Below are positions 40,941-48,565 of a stretch of 64,000 nt of DNA, in pieces. The notes beneath the pieces were generated by a model that made no database searches, was not told the DNA's origin, and saw only the letters and a list, made by a program, of their open reading frames with translations. Positions within the stretch are counted from its first letter, which is position 1; the number at the start of each line of letters is the position of its first letter. Origin of the DNA: an uncultured Alistipes sp. (GTDB taxonomy: Bacteria; Bacteroidota; Bacteroidia; Bacteroidales; Rikenellaceae); contig CAJMKE010000008.1 in assembly GCA_905213895.1 (NCBI GenBank), positions 1-64,000 of the forward strand. The letters run 5' to 3'. A program made the translations under genes and the position numbers.

Positions 40941-41136
40941 CAAATATACGAATAAGCGAGGGGAAAAGCAAAAGTTCTTTTGATTTTCCCGAGCGGAAGT
41001 ATATTGGGCGAAGCCAAATATACGAATAAGCGAGAGGAATGCCAAATTTATTTGAGCATTGCCGAGCGGAAGTATATTGGGCGAAGCCAAATTACGAATA
41101 AGCGAGAGGAATGCCAAATTTATTTGGGGAAGGGCG
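40941..41136 (-). repeat. 74-bp tandem repeat carrying duplicated promoters for ispF
   Basis: Three units start at 40941, 41015 and 41088. Units 1 and 2 each hold a complete minus-strand promoter (TTG, 20 bp, TATATTTG; -7 elements at 40948-40941 and 41022-41015). In unit 3 the -7 element has lost a base (CAAATTAC on the plus strand) and is probably inactive. Units 2 and 3 are almost identical; unit 1 has diverged in the middle. Confidence 0.8.
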
Positions 41137-41147
41137 ATTTTATTAGG

Positions 41148-41186
41148 GACTTTAAGGTCTTTAAGGTCTTTAAGGACCTTAACGGC
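41148..41186. repeat. Degenerate 9-bp tandem array
   Basis: gactttaag, gtctttaag, gtctttaag, gaccttaac: the cleanest example of the 9-bp period. Confidence 0.9.
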
Positions 41187-41201
41187 AGCATCGCAAAAAA
41201 C

Positions 41202-41230
41202 AAGCCGGAGGCTTTCGATGCGTCCGGCTT
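41202..41230 (-). terminator. Terminator of fabI
   Basis: Minus strand AAGCCGGA...TCCGGCTT followed by GTTTTTTG. Confidence 0.85.
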
Positions 41231-41251
41231 TGAATCGTTTTCGGGAAAACG

Positions 41252-42076
41252 CTACTTATCCTTTCCTGCGACGTAAGTCCGGAGAACATCCTCGCTGAGA
41301 CCCATACTGGAATAGCCGCCGTCGTGATAGAGATTCTGCATCGTTACCTTGCGTGTAAGGTCGGAGAACAGCGTTACGATATAGTTCGCACAGTCGTCCG
41401 CCGAAGCATTGCCGAGCGGAGACATCTTGTCGGCGAAATCGTACATGTCGCTCATACCCGCGATACCCGAACCTGCGGTAGTCATCGTAGGCGACTGCGA
41501 AACGGTATTCACGCGGACATTCTTCTCGCGACCGTAGATGGCACCGAAACTGCGGGCGACGGATTCGAGCATCGACTTTGCATCCGCCATATCGCTGTAA
41601 CCGATGAACGTGCGCTGGGCGGCGATATACGACAGAGCGACCACCGAAGCCCAGTCGTTCAGTGCGTCCTTGCGGTAAAGCACTTGCAGCACCTTGTGGA
41701 ACGAAACTGCCGAAATATCGATTGTCTTGGACATGAAGCCGTAATCGAGGTCGGTATACGGACGGTTCTTGCGCACGTTGGGCGACATGCCCACGGAGTG
41801 CAGGACGAAATCGAACTTGCCGCCGAAATGCTCCATGGTCTTGTCCACCAGATTTTCGAGGTCTTCGACGCTGGTCGCATCAGCCGGCACTACGAGCGCG
41901 TGGCACTTCTCCGCCAACTCGTTGATGGTTCCGATGCGGATAGATACCGCCATATTCGTAAGGACGATTTCCGCACCCTCTTCGACGGCGCGTTCGGCTA
42001 CCTTCCATGCGATGGAATGCTCGTTGAGTGCGCCGAATATGATTCCCTTTTTACCTTTTAACAAATTGTAAGCCAT
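41252..42076 (-). CDS. fabI: Enoyl-[acyl-carrier-protein] reductase (NADH) FabI
   Basis: ATG 42076 (MAYNLLKGKKGIIFGALNEHSIAW) gives 274 residues. The enzyme is an SDR-type FabI: the nucleotide-binding segment GIIFGALNEHSIAW, LHSVGMSP, and the catalytic pair in YSDMADAKS (Tyr-x6-Lys). It catalyses the last reduction in each fatty-acid elongation cycle. Minus-strand TACCTTTG (42141 to 42134) is the promoter element, 58 bp upstream. Single-gene unit. Confidence 0.95.
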   Translation of the reverse strand: MAYNLLKGKKGIIFGALNEHSIAWKVAERAVEEGAEIVLTNMAVSIRIGTINELAEKCHALVVPADATSVEDLENLVDKTMEHFGGKFDFVLHSVGMSPNVRKNRPYTDLDYGFMSKTIDISAVSFHKVLQVLYRKDALNDWASVVALSYIAAQRTFIGYSDMADAKSMLESVARSFGAIYGREKNVRVNTVSQSPTMTTAGSGIAGMSDMYDFADKMSPLGNASADDCANYIVTLFSDLTRKVTMQNLYHDGGYSSMGLSEDVLRTYVAGKDK

Positions 42077-42222
42077 AATATTAAAGCGTTTCCGGTTTTT
42101 ATCCTGTCCATAATTCCGGCGGAAACGCATCCGCAAAGGTAGCAAAAAATCCCTTAATTGCGCACGATTGTCGCGCAAACCCGATTGCGGATGAACGTCT
42201 TAAAGCCGGATAGAGCATAAAA

Positions 42223-42244
42223 AAAGCACCCTCACGGGTGCTTT
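42223..42244 (-). terminator. Terminator of purA
   Basis: Minus strand AAAGCACCC-GTGA-GGGTGCTTT, extended to a T-run. Confidence 0.92.
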
Positions 42245-42247
42245 CGA

Positions 42248-43513
42248 TTATCGTATTATCGTTTCGTCGCGGTCGGGACCGACCGATATTATCTTAATCG
42301 GCACTCCCGTCTGCTCCTCGATGAACGCCACGTACTCCTTGAACTCCTGCGGGAAATCCTCGAACCTGCGAACCGAGCAGATGTCGCTCTTCCAGCCGCG
42401 GAACTCCTTATAAACCGGCGTTACCTCCTCGTTGCTCTCATAAGGGAAATAATCGACGCGCTCGCCGCCGACCTCGTAGCCGACTGCGACCTTTATCGTA
42501 TCGAAATCGTTCATCACGTCCGCCTTCATCATAATCAGAGCCGAAACGCCGTTCATCGTAACGGCATATTTCAGCGCGACGAGGTCGAGCCAGCCGCAGC
42601 GGCGCGGGCGACCCGTCGTAGCACCGAACTCATGACCCACCTGACGCAGTTTTTCGCCGGTTTCGTCGAACAGTTCCGTAGGGAACGGACCGCTGCCGAC
42701 GCGGGTGCAATAAGCCTTGAAGATTCCGTACACGTTGCCGATGCGGGTCGGAGCGACGCCCAGACCGGTACATACGCCCGCACACAGAGTGTTGGACGAG
42801 GTAACGAACGGATATGTTCCGAAATCGATGTCGAGCATCGAACCCTGCGCGCCCTCGGCAAGAATCGTAACGTCCTCGTCGATATACTTGTTAACCAACT
42901 GTTCGCTGTCGATGAAGCGGAATCGGCGAAGCGACTCGATGCCGGCGAACCACTCCTTCTCGTATTCAGTGATGTCGTACGCGAAATCGTATTGTTTGAG
43001 CAACTCGATGTGCTTGTTCTTCAACGTGTCGTAACGCTCCCTGAATGCCGGCGAAAGGACGTCGCCCACACGCAGTCCGTTACGTCCCGTCTTGTCCATA
43101 TATGCGGGACCGATGCCTTTGAGCGTCGAACCGATTTTGGTCTTGCCCTTTGCAGCCTCGCTCGCAGCGTCGAGAATGCGGTGCGTAGGCAGAATGAGGT
43201 GCGCGCGCTTGGAAACGAGCATACGGCTCACGACATCCACGCCCTTCGCCTCGATTTCGGCAATCTCGGCAGCCAGAATAACGGGGTCGATAACCACTCC
43301 GTTGCCTATCACGTTTATCGAGCCTTCGCGGAAAATTCCCGACGGAACGGTATGCAGAACGAAACTGTCGCCTCCGAAATGGAGCGAATGTCCGGCATTC
43401 GGTCCGCCCTGAAAACGGGCGATTACTTTATAATCGGGAGTCAAAACATCGACCACCTTGCCTTTGCCCTCGTCGCCCCACTGCAAACCGAGAACAACAT
43501 CGACTTTCTTCAT
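42248..43513 (-). CDS. purA: Adenylosuccinate synthetase
   Basis: ATG 43513 (MKKVDVVLGLQWGDEGKGKVVDVL) gives 421 residues, a normal length. The GTP-binding GDEGKGK loop, GPNAGH, and GAQGSMLDIDFGTYPFVTSSN are all present. The enzyme joins IMP and aspartate in AMP synthesis. Minus-strand TATCTTTG (43560 to 43553) is the promoter element. Its stop lies 4 bp from the terminator hairpin. Confidence 0.97.
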   Translation of the reverse strand: MKKVDVVLGLQWGDEGKGKVVDVLTPDYKVIARFQGGPNAGHSLHFGGDSFVLHTVPSGIFREGSINVIGNGVVIDPVILAAEIAEIEAKGVDVVSRMLVSKRAHLILPTHRILDAASEAAKGKTKIGSTLKGIGPAYMDKTGRNGLRVGDVLSPAFRERYDTLKNKHIELLKQYDFAYDITEYEKEWFAGIESLRRFRFIDSEQLVNKYIDEDVTILAEGAQGSMLDIDFGTYPFVTSSNTLCAGVCTGLGVAPTRIGNVYGIFKAYCTRVGSGPFPTELFDETGEKLRQVGHEFGATTGRPRRCGWLDLVALKYAVTMNGVSALIMMKADVMNDFDTIKVAVGYEVGGERVDYFPYESNEEVTPVYKEFRGWKSDICSVRRFEDFPQEFKEYVAFIEEQTGVPIKIISVGPDRDETIIR

Positions 43514-43652
43514 AATATTAAAGTTGAAATTTATCAGGTTTCTTACCGCACGCAAAGATAATCCTTTCGGTCGTTATACGCGACCTCCGCACACCCGAGT
43601 TTTCAACAATTTATAAACGGGGAGGAGGAATCCGCGAGAGAGGAGAGAAAAA

Positions 43653-43697
43653 GTCCTTAAAGTCTTTAAGGTCGTTAAGGACTTTAAGGACCTTATC
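43653..43697. repeat. Degenerate 9-bp tandem array
   Basis: gtccttaaa, gtctttaag, gtcgttaag, gactttaag, gaccttatc, just beyond the 3' end of the flippase gene. Confidence 0.88.
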
Positions 43698-43706
43698 GTG
43701 TCGGGA

Positions 43707-45152
43707 CTATCTCCTCAGCCGCACGACGACCTCCTTCATCTCGCGGAGGGCTTCCATGCGGAACAGCAGAGCAGCAAGCAAGTAGAACGCCGCACCGGCA
43801 GCGATTTCCACCGCGAGACGCGCGAGGATATGCAGACCGGCGATACACGGTGCGATGCCCGTTACGACAAGATACATCGCCGCCGTGAGCAGGGCTGTCG
43901 GAGCGAGCGTACGCAGTATGGCGAAGATGCCGATGCGGGCGAAGCGGGTCGATGCAGCGATATTCACAGCCGCCTCGACAGCCGTCATCGCGACGAGCCC
44001 CCATGCGACCGCGGTTACGGAGTATGGAATCGTCGCGGCGAGGATAACCGTGGTGATAATCTTCTTCACCACCTCCAAACGGATTATGATGCTGCCGTCG
44101 CTTTTGACTTTGAGGATGTTGTAGGCAATCATCGACAGCGGGTAGAACACCCCGCACAGCGACAATATGCGGAAATACGGCACCGTCGGCATCCACCGCT
44201 CGCCGAGCAGCAGAGCGAACATGTCGTCCGCAACGGCAATCATCCCGACCATCGCCGGAAACATCACGAACGCTGTAACCATCATCACGCGGCGGTAACT
44301 GTCGGCGAATTTCGCCGCATCGTCCTTGATGTTCGACAACGCGGGATAGGTTACGCTCTGCACCGACTGCATAGCCGAACTGACGGGCAGTTCTTTAAGT
44401 TTCTGCGCCTGATTGAAATATCCGAGCGTGTCGGTCGAGTACATCTTGCCGATGAAAAGTTGGGCGACGTTGTTGTAGACCGCCGAAATGATGTCGGTGA
44501 ACATCAGTCTGAACGAGAACGGCGACATTGCCCTCAACGTCGCGCCCGAGAATGCGCCGTCCGCCCGCCAGTCGCTGCACAGCCACAGCAATGCGGCTTT
44601 CGCAGCCATCGTGCCGAGCCGCTGTCCGACCAATGCCCATACGCCCATTCCTGCCAGAGCCATGGCGATGGCTATAACGCCGGCAATGCACGAAGATGCG
44701 AAATTGATTTTCGACAGCAGGTCGAACCGGAAACGGCGCGTGAATATGGTATTCTGGATTACGCAGAACGCATTTATCGGCAGCAGCAGGAACAGCACCG
44801 GTGCGATGCGCGCTATCACGTCGCGTCCGTAGAAGCGCGCGACCATAGGCGCGGTAAGCGTCAGAACGACATAGAGGACAATCGAGACGGCGACATTGAA
44901 GACAAAAACCGACTTGTAGTCATCCGCCGTAGGAGCGTTCTTGCGGATAAGCATCTGCGAGAATCCGCTGTCCACGACGACGAGGGCGAGAGCCGTAAAG
45001 AATGTCATGATTGCCATGACGCCGAAATCGTCGGGCATCAGCAATCGGGCGACGATAATGCTTACCGCCACTTGCAGGAGCATCGAACCGATTTTCTCGG
45101 CTACGCTCCAAGCCACTCCCATAGCGACTTTATCCCTCAACCGGTCTGCCAT
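43707..45152 (-). CDS. Oligosaccharide flippase (Wzx/MviN-like MATE fold)
   Basis: ATG 45152 (MADRLRDKVAMGVAWSVAEKIGS) gives 481 residues with 12-14 membrane helices. The pattern SIIVARLLMPDDFGVMAIMTFFTALALVVVDSGFSQMLI is typical of polysaccharide-type flippases. Such proteins move lipid-linked sugars across the inner membrane for O-antigen or capsule. It is the last gene of the ackA-ptb-aroQ operon and no glycosyltransferases are nearby, so its substrate is unclear. Confidence 0.88.
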   Translation of the reverse strand: MADRLRDKVAMGVAWSVAEKIGSMLLQVAVSIIVARLLMPDDFGVMAIMTFFTALALVVVDSGFSQMLIRKNAPTADDYKSVFVFNVAVSIVLYVVLTLTAPMVARFYGRDVIARIAPVLFLLLPINAFCVIQNTIFTRRFRFDLLSKINFASSCIAGVIAIAMALAGMGVWALVGQRLGTMAAKAALLWLCSDWRADGAFSGATLRAMSPFSFRLMFTDIISAVYNNVAQLFIGKMYSTDTLGYFNQAQKLKELPVSSAMQSVQSVTYPALSNIKDDAAKFADSYRRVMMVTAFVMFPAMVGMIAVADDMFALLLGERWMPTVPYFRILSLCGVFYPLSMIAYNILKVKSDGSIIIRLEVVKKIITTVILAATIPYSVTAVAWGLVAMTAVEAAVNIAASTRFARIGIFAILRTLAPTALLTAAMYLVVTGIAPCIAGLHILARLAVEIAAGAAFYLLAALLFRMEALREMKEVVVRLRR

Positions 45153-45191
45153 TGTGTGTCGCTGTCGGGCGACGGCACCGCGTCCGCGCAA

Positions 45192-45614
45192 CTATCTGCG
45201 CAGACGCAAAGCCTCCACTCCCAAACGGTATGAATCGAGTCCGAATCCTATTATCGAACCAGCCGCCGCAGCCGCAAGCAGCGACGTATGGCGGAACTCC
45301 TCGCGTGCGCCGATATTCGAGATATGAATCTCGACGACCGGCACATCTATCGCCGACACGGCATCGCGTATCGCCACCGACGTGTGCGTATAGCCGCCAG
45401 CATTGAGCAGAACGCCGTCGTACCTGCCGTCGGCTTCGTGCAGGGCATCTATCAACTCGCCCTCGATATTCGACTGGCGATAGTCGATTACGATGTCGGG
45501 ATACGCGCGCCGCAGTTCGGGGATGAACTCGTCGAAACTCTTTGCGCCGTAAACCGCCCTGTCGCGCCTGCCCTGCAAATTGAGGTTCGGTCCGTTAAGG
45601 ATAAGGATTCTCAT
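45192..45614 (-). CDS. aroQ: Type II 3-dehydroquinate dehydratase
   Basis: The 140-residue protein has all type II motifs: LNGPNLNLQGRRDRAVYG (Asn, Arg, catalytic Tyr), DYRQSNIEGELID, LNAGGYTHTSVAIRDA (catalytic His in the conserved strand), VEIHISN and REEFRHTS. It catalyses the third step of the shikimate pathway. It starts 10 bp after the phosphotransacylase gene. Confidence 0.96.
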   Translation of the reverse strand: MRILILNGPNLNLQGRRDRAVYGAKSFDEFIPELRRAYPDIVIDYRQSNIEGELIDALHEADGRYDGVLLNAGGYTHTSVAIRDAVSAIDVPVVEIHISNIGAREEFRHTSLLAAAAAGSIIGFGLDSYRLGVEALRLRR

Positions 45615-45624
45615 ATATTTTCAC

Positions 45625-46527
45625 TTATTTCGCAGCCAGACAAGCCAGTGCGATAGAGTATTTCTTCGACAGAGCCGAGTCGCCGCGCGAAGTAAGCACG
45701 CACGGAACCTTCGTACCCATAACCATCGCCGCGAGTTCCCCGTTGCCGATATGCGATACCGACTTGAAGAATACGTTAGCGGATTCGAGGTTCGGGAACA
45801 ACAGCGCGTCCACATCGCCCGCAACCGACGAACCCTTGACCTTCTTATGCTCGGCGACCTCCTTGAACAGAGCAACGTCGAGCGAAACAGGTCCGTCAAC
45901 CACGACATCACCCAACTGTCCGCGGTCGCCCATCTTGGCGAGTATCGCCGCCTCGGTGGAGGAAGCGACATTCGGCAGGACGAGTTCCGACGGAGCGACG
46001 CAGCCGATTTTCGGGGTCTTCACGCCCAGCAGATTCGCAACCGAGCGCAGATAGCCGATAAGAATCTGTTTCTGCTTGAAATCGGGCTGCGGGATAACCG
46101 CTATGTCCGACGCGAGCAGCAGTTTGTGATAGCCCGCCCACTCGAATACCGAAACATGGCTCAACGTGCCTTTCGGCGGGAACAGACCGGCTTCCTTGTT
46201 GAGGATGCCGCGCATATATTTGTCGGTCGAGACCAGACCCTTCATAAGCACGTCCGCTTCGCCAGCCACGACAGCCGCAACGGCGAGCGACACGCACTTG
46301 GCGTCGTTCTTCTCGTCCACGATGCGGAAGACGCCGCAATCGATGTTCAACTCCTTGCAGACCTGCTCGATGACCTCGCGGTCGCCGAAGAGCGTAGGCT
46401 CTACCAATCCTTCGTTGTAGGCGTCGTAAACAGCCGCAATGGTGTGGGAATCCTGACCGTAAGCCACGGCAAGGCGTTTGCGTCCGCGGGCTTTCGCAGC
46501 CTCGACTATTTCACTCAAATGTTTCAT
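45625..46527 (-). CDS. Phosphate acetyl/butyryltransferase (Ptb-type)
   Basis: The 300-residue protein belongs to the PTA/PTB fold (KRLAVAYGQDSHTIAAV, DVLMKGLVSTDKYMRGIL, GDVDALLFPNLESANVFFKSV). Length and motifs are closer to phosphate butyryltransferases than to the longer bacterial Pta. It transfers an acyl group from CoA to phosphate. Next to ackA it probably supplies acetyl phosphate, or another acyl phosphate, for ATP formation. It starts 11 bp after ackA. Confidence 0.87.
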   Translation of the reverse strand: MKHLSEIVEAAKARGRKRLAVAYGQDSHTIAAVYDAYNEGLVEPTLFGDREVIEQVCKELNIDCGVFRIVDEKNDAKCVSLAVAAVVAGEADVLMKGLVSTDKYMRGILNKEAGLFPPKGTLSHVSVFEWAGYHKLLLASDIAVIPQPDFKQKQILIGYLRSVANLLGVKTPKIGCVAPSELVLPNVASSTEAAILAKMGDRGQLGDVVVDGPVSLDVALFKEVAEHKKVKGSSVAGDVDALLFPNLESANVFFKSVSHIGNGELAAMVMGTKVPCVLTSRGDSALSKKYSIALACLAAK

Positions 46528-46538
46528 ATCCCAATTCG

Positions 46539-47741
46539 CTATTTTACCAGATTATACGTATCGGTTGCTATCACCAGTTCCTCGTCGGTCGCGATGACGG
46601 CTACTTTCACCTTCGAAGCCCCGTCGGAGATTATCGCGTTGTCGCCGTGAACGGTCTTGTTGAATCCGCGGTCGATGCTTACGCCCATGAATTCCATGCC
46701 GCCGCAGACACTCTCGCGCATTTCTGCCGAGTTCTCGCCCACGCCGCCGGTAAACACAATCAAATCGACGCCGCCCATCAGTGCCGCATACTTGCCGACA
46801 TACTGTTTGATACGCGAATAGTACATATCGCGCGCCAGAATCGCACGTTCGTTGCCCGCGTCGTATGCCGCATCGATGTCGCGCATGTCGCTCGATATGC
46901 CCGACACGCCCTCGACGCCCGAACGCTTGTTAATCATCGCATTGATGTCGGCGAGGGTCATACCCTCCTTTTCGGCGACATAGAGCAGCACGCTCGGGTC
47001 CACATCACCGCAACGTGTACCCATGACGAGTCCGTCCACCGGCGAGAAGCCCATCGACGTGCATACCGACTTGCCGTTCACGATAGCCGTAACGGAACCG
47101 CCGTTGCCGACATGGCAGGTGATGATTTTCGAGTCGTTTATATCGATTCCCGCGAGTTCCGCACCCACTCTCGATACGAACTTGTGGCTCGAACCGTGGA
47201 ATCCGTAGCGGCGCACGCGGTATTTCTCGTAGTATTCGTAAGGAATCGCGTAGATATAGTTTTCAGCCGGAATGGTCTGGTGGAACGAGGTGTCGAACAC
47301 TGCCACCTGCCTGATGTTCGGCAACACCTTTTCCATCGAGTTCACGCCTTCGAGGTTCGCCGGATTGTGCAGCGGCGCGACGTCGAAGAGCGAACGCACC
47401 TTCTCCTTCACCTCCTCGGTGATGATGCAACTGTCGGAGAAGAGTTCGCCGCCGTGTACCATGCGGTGTCCGACGGCTTTGAGTTCGTCGAGCGAAGCGA
47501 TGACGCCGTGTTCGGCATCGGTCAGCGCATCGAGGACGAGACGGATTCCCGTCGTGTGGTCGGGAATCGGCTGATGGAGTTTGAACGGGGTTTTGCCCGT
47601 AGGCTTGTGTGTCAAATCGCCCTCGGCGAGTCCGATTCTCTCGACCAGACCCTTCGCCAGAAGCGAGTGCTTGCTGTCGTCGATGTCGATTACCTGATAC
47701 TTTATCGACGAACTGCCGCAGTTCAATACTAAAATTACCAT
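46539..47741 (-). CDS. ackA: Acetate kinase
   Basis: The 400-residue ASKHA-fold kinase has MVILVLNCGSSSIKYQ, YGFHGSSHKFV, CHVGNGGS, MGTRCGDVDPS and FTGGVGENS. All are acetate kinase signatures, and length is normal. It forms ATP from acetyl phosphate and ADP. Minus-strand promoter TTG, 18 bp, TACCTTTG (47917 to 47910) heads the operon ackA-ptb-aroQ-flippase. Confidence 0.96.
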   Translation of the reverse strand: MVILVLNCGSSSIKYQVIDIDDSKHSLLAKGLVERIGLAEGDLTHKPTGKTPFKLHQPIPDHTTGIRLVLDALTDAEHGVIASLDELKAVGHRMVHGGELFSDSCIITEEVKEKVRSLFDVAPLHNPANLEGVNSMEKVLPNIRQVAVFDTSFHQTIPAENYIYAIPYEYYEKYRVRRYGFHGSSHKFVSRVGAELAGIDINDSKIITCHVGNGGSVTAIVNGKSVCTSMGFSPVDGLVMGTRCGDVDPSVLLYVAEKEGMTLADINAMINKRSGVEGVSGISSDMRDIDAAYDAGNERAILARDMYYSRIKQYVGKYAALMGGVDLIVFTGGVGENSAEMRESVCGGMEFMGVSIDRGFNKTVHGDNAIISDGASKVKVAVIATDEELVIATDTYNLVK

Positions 47742-47798
47742 AAGATTTCTATGTTTGTCGTATATATACTATATGTGATACTTACACAATAACCATTT

Positions 47799-47875
47799 CG
47801 TCATGTTGAGCGCAGCGAAACATCTATTTACCTGAAATCTGCCGGAACAGATTCTTCGCTTTGCTCAGAATGACG
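47799..47875. repeat. Dispersed palindromic repeat (CGTCATGTTGAGC...GCTCAGAATGACG)
   Basis: Outer arms CGTCAT/ATGACG with inner GAGCGCAGCGAAACATCT and AGATTCTTCGCTTTGCTC. A second full copy is at 52224-52296. This resembles repeats I recall as common in Bacteroidetes intergenic DNA. Confidence 0.8.
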
Positions 47876-47909
47876 TCAGCATCCGTTATTCAGCCGTTCG
47901 CAGCAAATG

Positions 47910-47938
47910 CAAAGGTATCTATTTCCATCGGAAAACAA
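47910..47938 (-). promoter_or_regulatory. Promoter of the ackA operon
   Basis: Minus strand TTG, 18-bp spacer, TACCTTTG (47917 to 47910), giving a leader of roughly 165 nt that includes the palindromic repeat. Confidence 0.75.
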
Positions 47939-48032
47939 AAGAAAAACACTTGAAAAATATTCGTACTTTCCAAGTGTTTCGATAATCATCTAATTTCTCT
48001 CAACCAGTTCCGACCTCGACAAAGACTATACC

Positions 48033-48080
48033 TGTCACGTTAAGCGCAGAGAAACATATTTTCAGGACTCTTCGCTTAAT
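48033..48080. repeat. Decayed copy of the GTCAT palindromic repeat
   Basis: tgtcacgttaagcgcagagaaacat ... ctcttcgcttaattg: recognisable but with several substitutions and an altered right end. Confidence 0.55.
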
Positions 48081-48402
48081 TGCGTTCAATTTAGTTTAGA
48101 CTGACAATATGTTTATTAACCGCATTGCAACTATGATTCCAAATATCAGAAACATGGTAATCATAAGGCAGTTAAAAATCAAAAGCGAAATCGTTCATAA
48201 TTGTAAATGTCGCCAGTGCAAGAAATGCCGTAATACCCCGCAAACCGATGCTACCCGATTCTTAAAGAGTGTAAGCCGCGCCCGAATTTCGGCGTTTTTC
48301 AGACCGATTCGGAGACCTTGGCGAAAAAATGACGCAAAAAATATTTCTGCCGTCAATTATTTAATATATAGAACATTACGCCCCTATTTCGGGAAAAATC
48401 CC

Positions 48403-48411
48403 GGGGGGGGG
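48403..48411 (+). repeat. Nine-G homopolymer tract upstream of the pilus promoter
   Basis: GGGAAAAATCCC then G9 then ATTTTTTAG, 43 bp before the promoter element. Confidence 0.9.
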
Positions 48412-48453
48412 ATTTTTTAGATTCGAAAATTTTTTAATTACATTTTTTTGCTA

Positions 48454-48461
48454 TAACTTTG
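48454..48461 (+). promoter_or_regulatory. Pilus operon promoter -7 element
   Basis: TAACTTTG followed by C; the first pilus gene starts 105 bp downstream. No clear TTG at 18-20 bp. Confidence 0.6.
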
Positions 48462-48565
48462 CATTTAATATTCCGTCCCAAACGGACGTGTATGCCAGAT
48501 TTTCAGAACGTTCCTAATGCACTTGAAACGGGAGAATATCGAAATGAACTGAATTGTATTGCGGA

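Larger units (their letters stand above)
47742..48565. other. Long intergenic region with repeats between ackA and the pilus operon
   Basis: No credible gene. It contains a 77-bp GTCAT-palindrome repeat (47799-47875), the ackA promoter (47910-47938), a decayed second repeat (about 48033-48080), a nine-G tract (48403-48411) and the pilus promoter element (48454-48461). An open frame at 48109-48420 has no coding features. Confidence 0.7.

Noticed and set aside
41148..41186. 9-bp arrays read as repeated Val-Phe-Lys peptides
   Set aside because: The period is divisible by three, so frames stay open, but they sit in intergenic DNA on either strand and base drift ignores codon positions.
40980..41298. 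Open frames of 98 and 79 codons across the 74-bp tandem repeats
   Set aside because: They translate promoter repeats and the 9-bp array; a repetitive product with no support.
48109..48420. 103-codon open frame between ackA and the pilus operon
   Set aside because: It runs through a decayed repeat and a nine-G tract, has erratic composition, no start context and no family resemblance.
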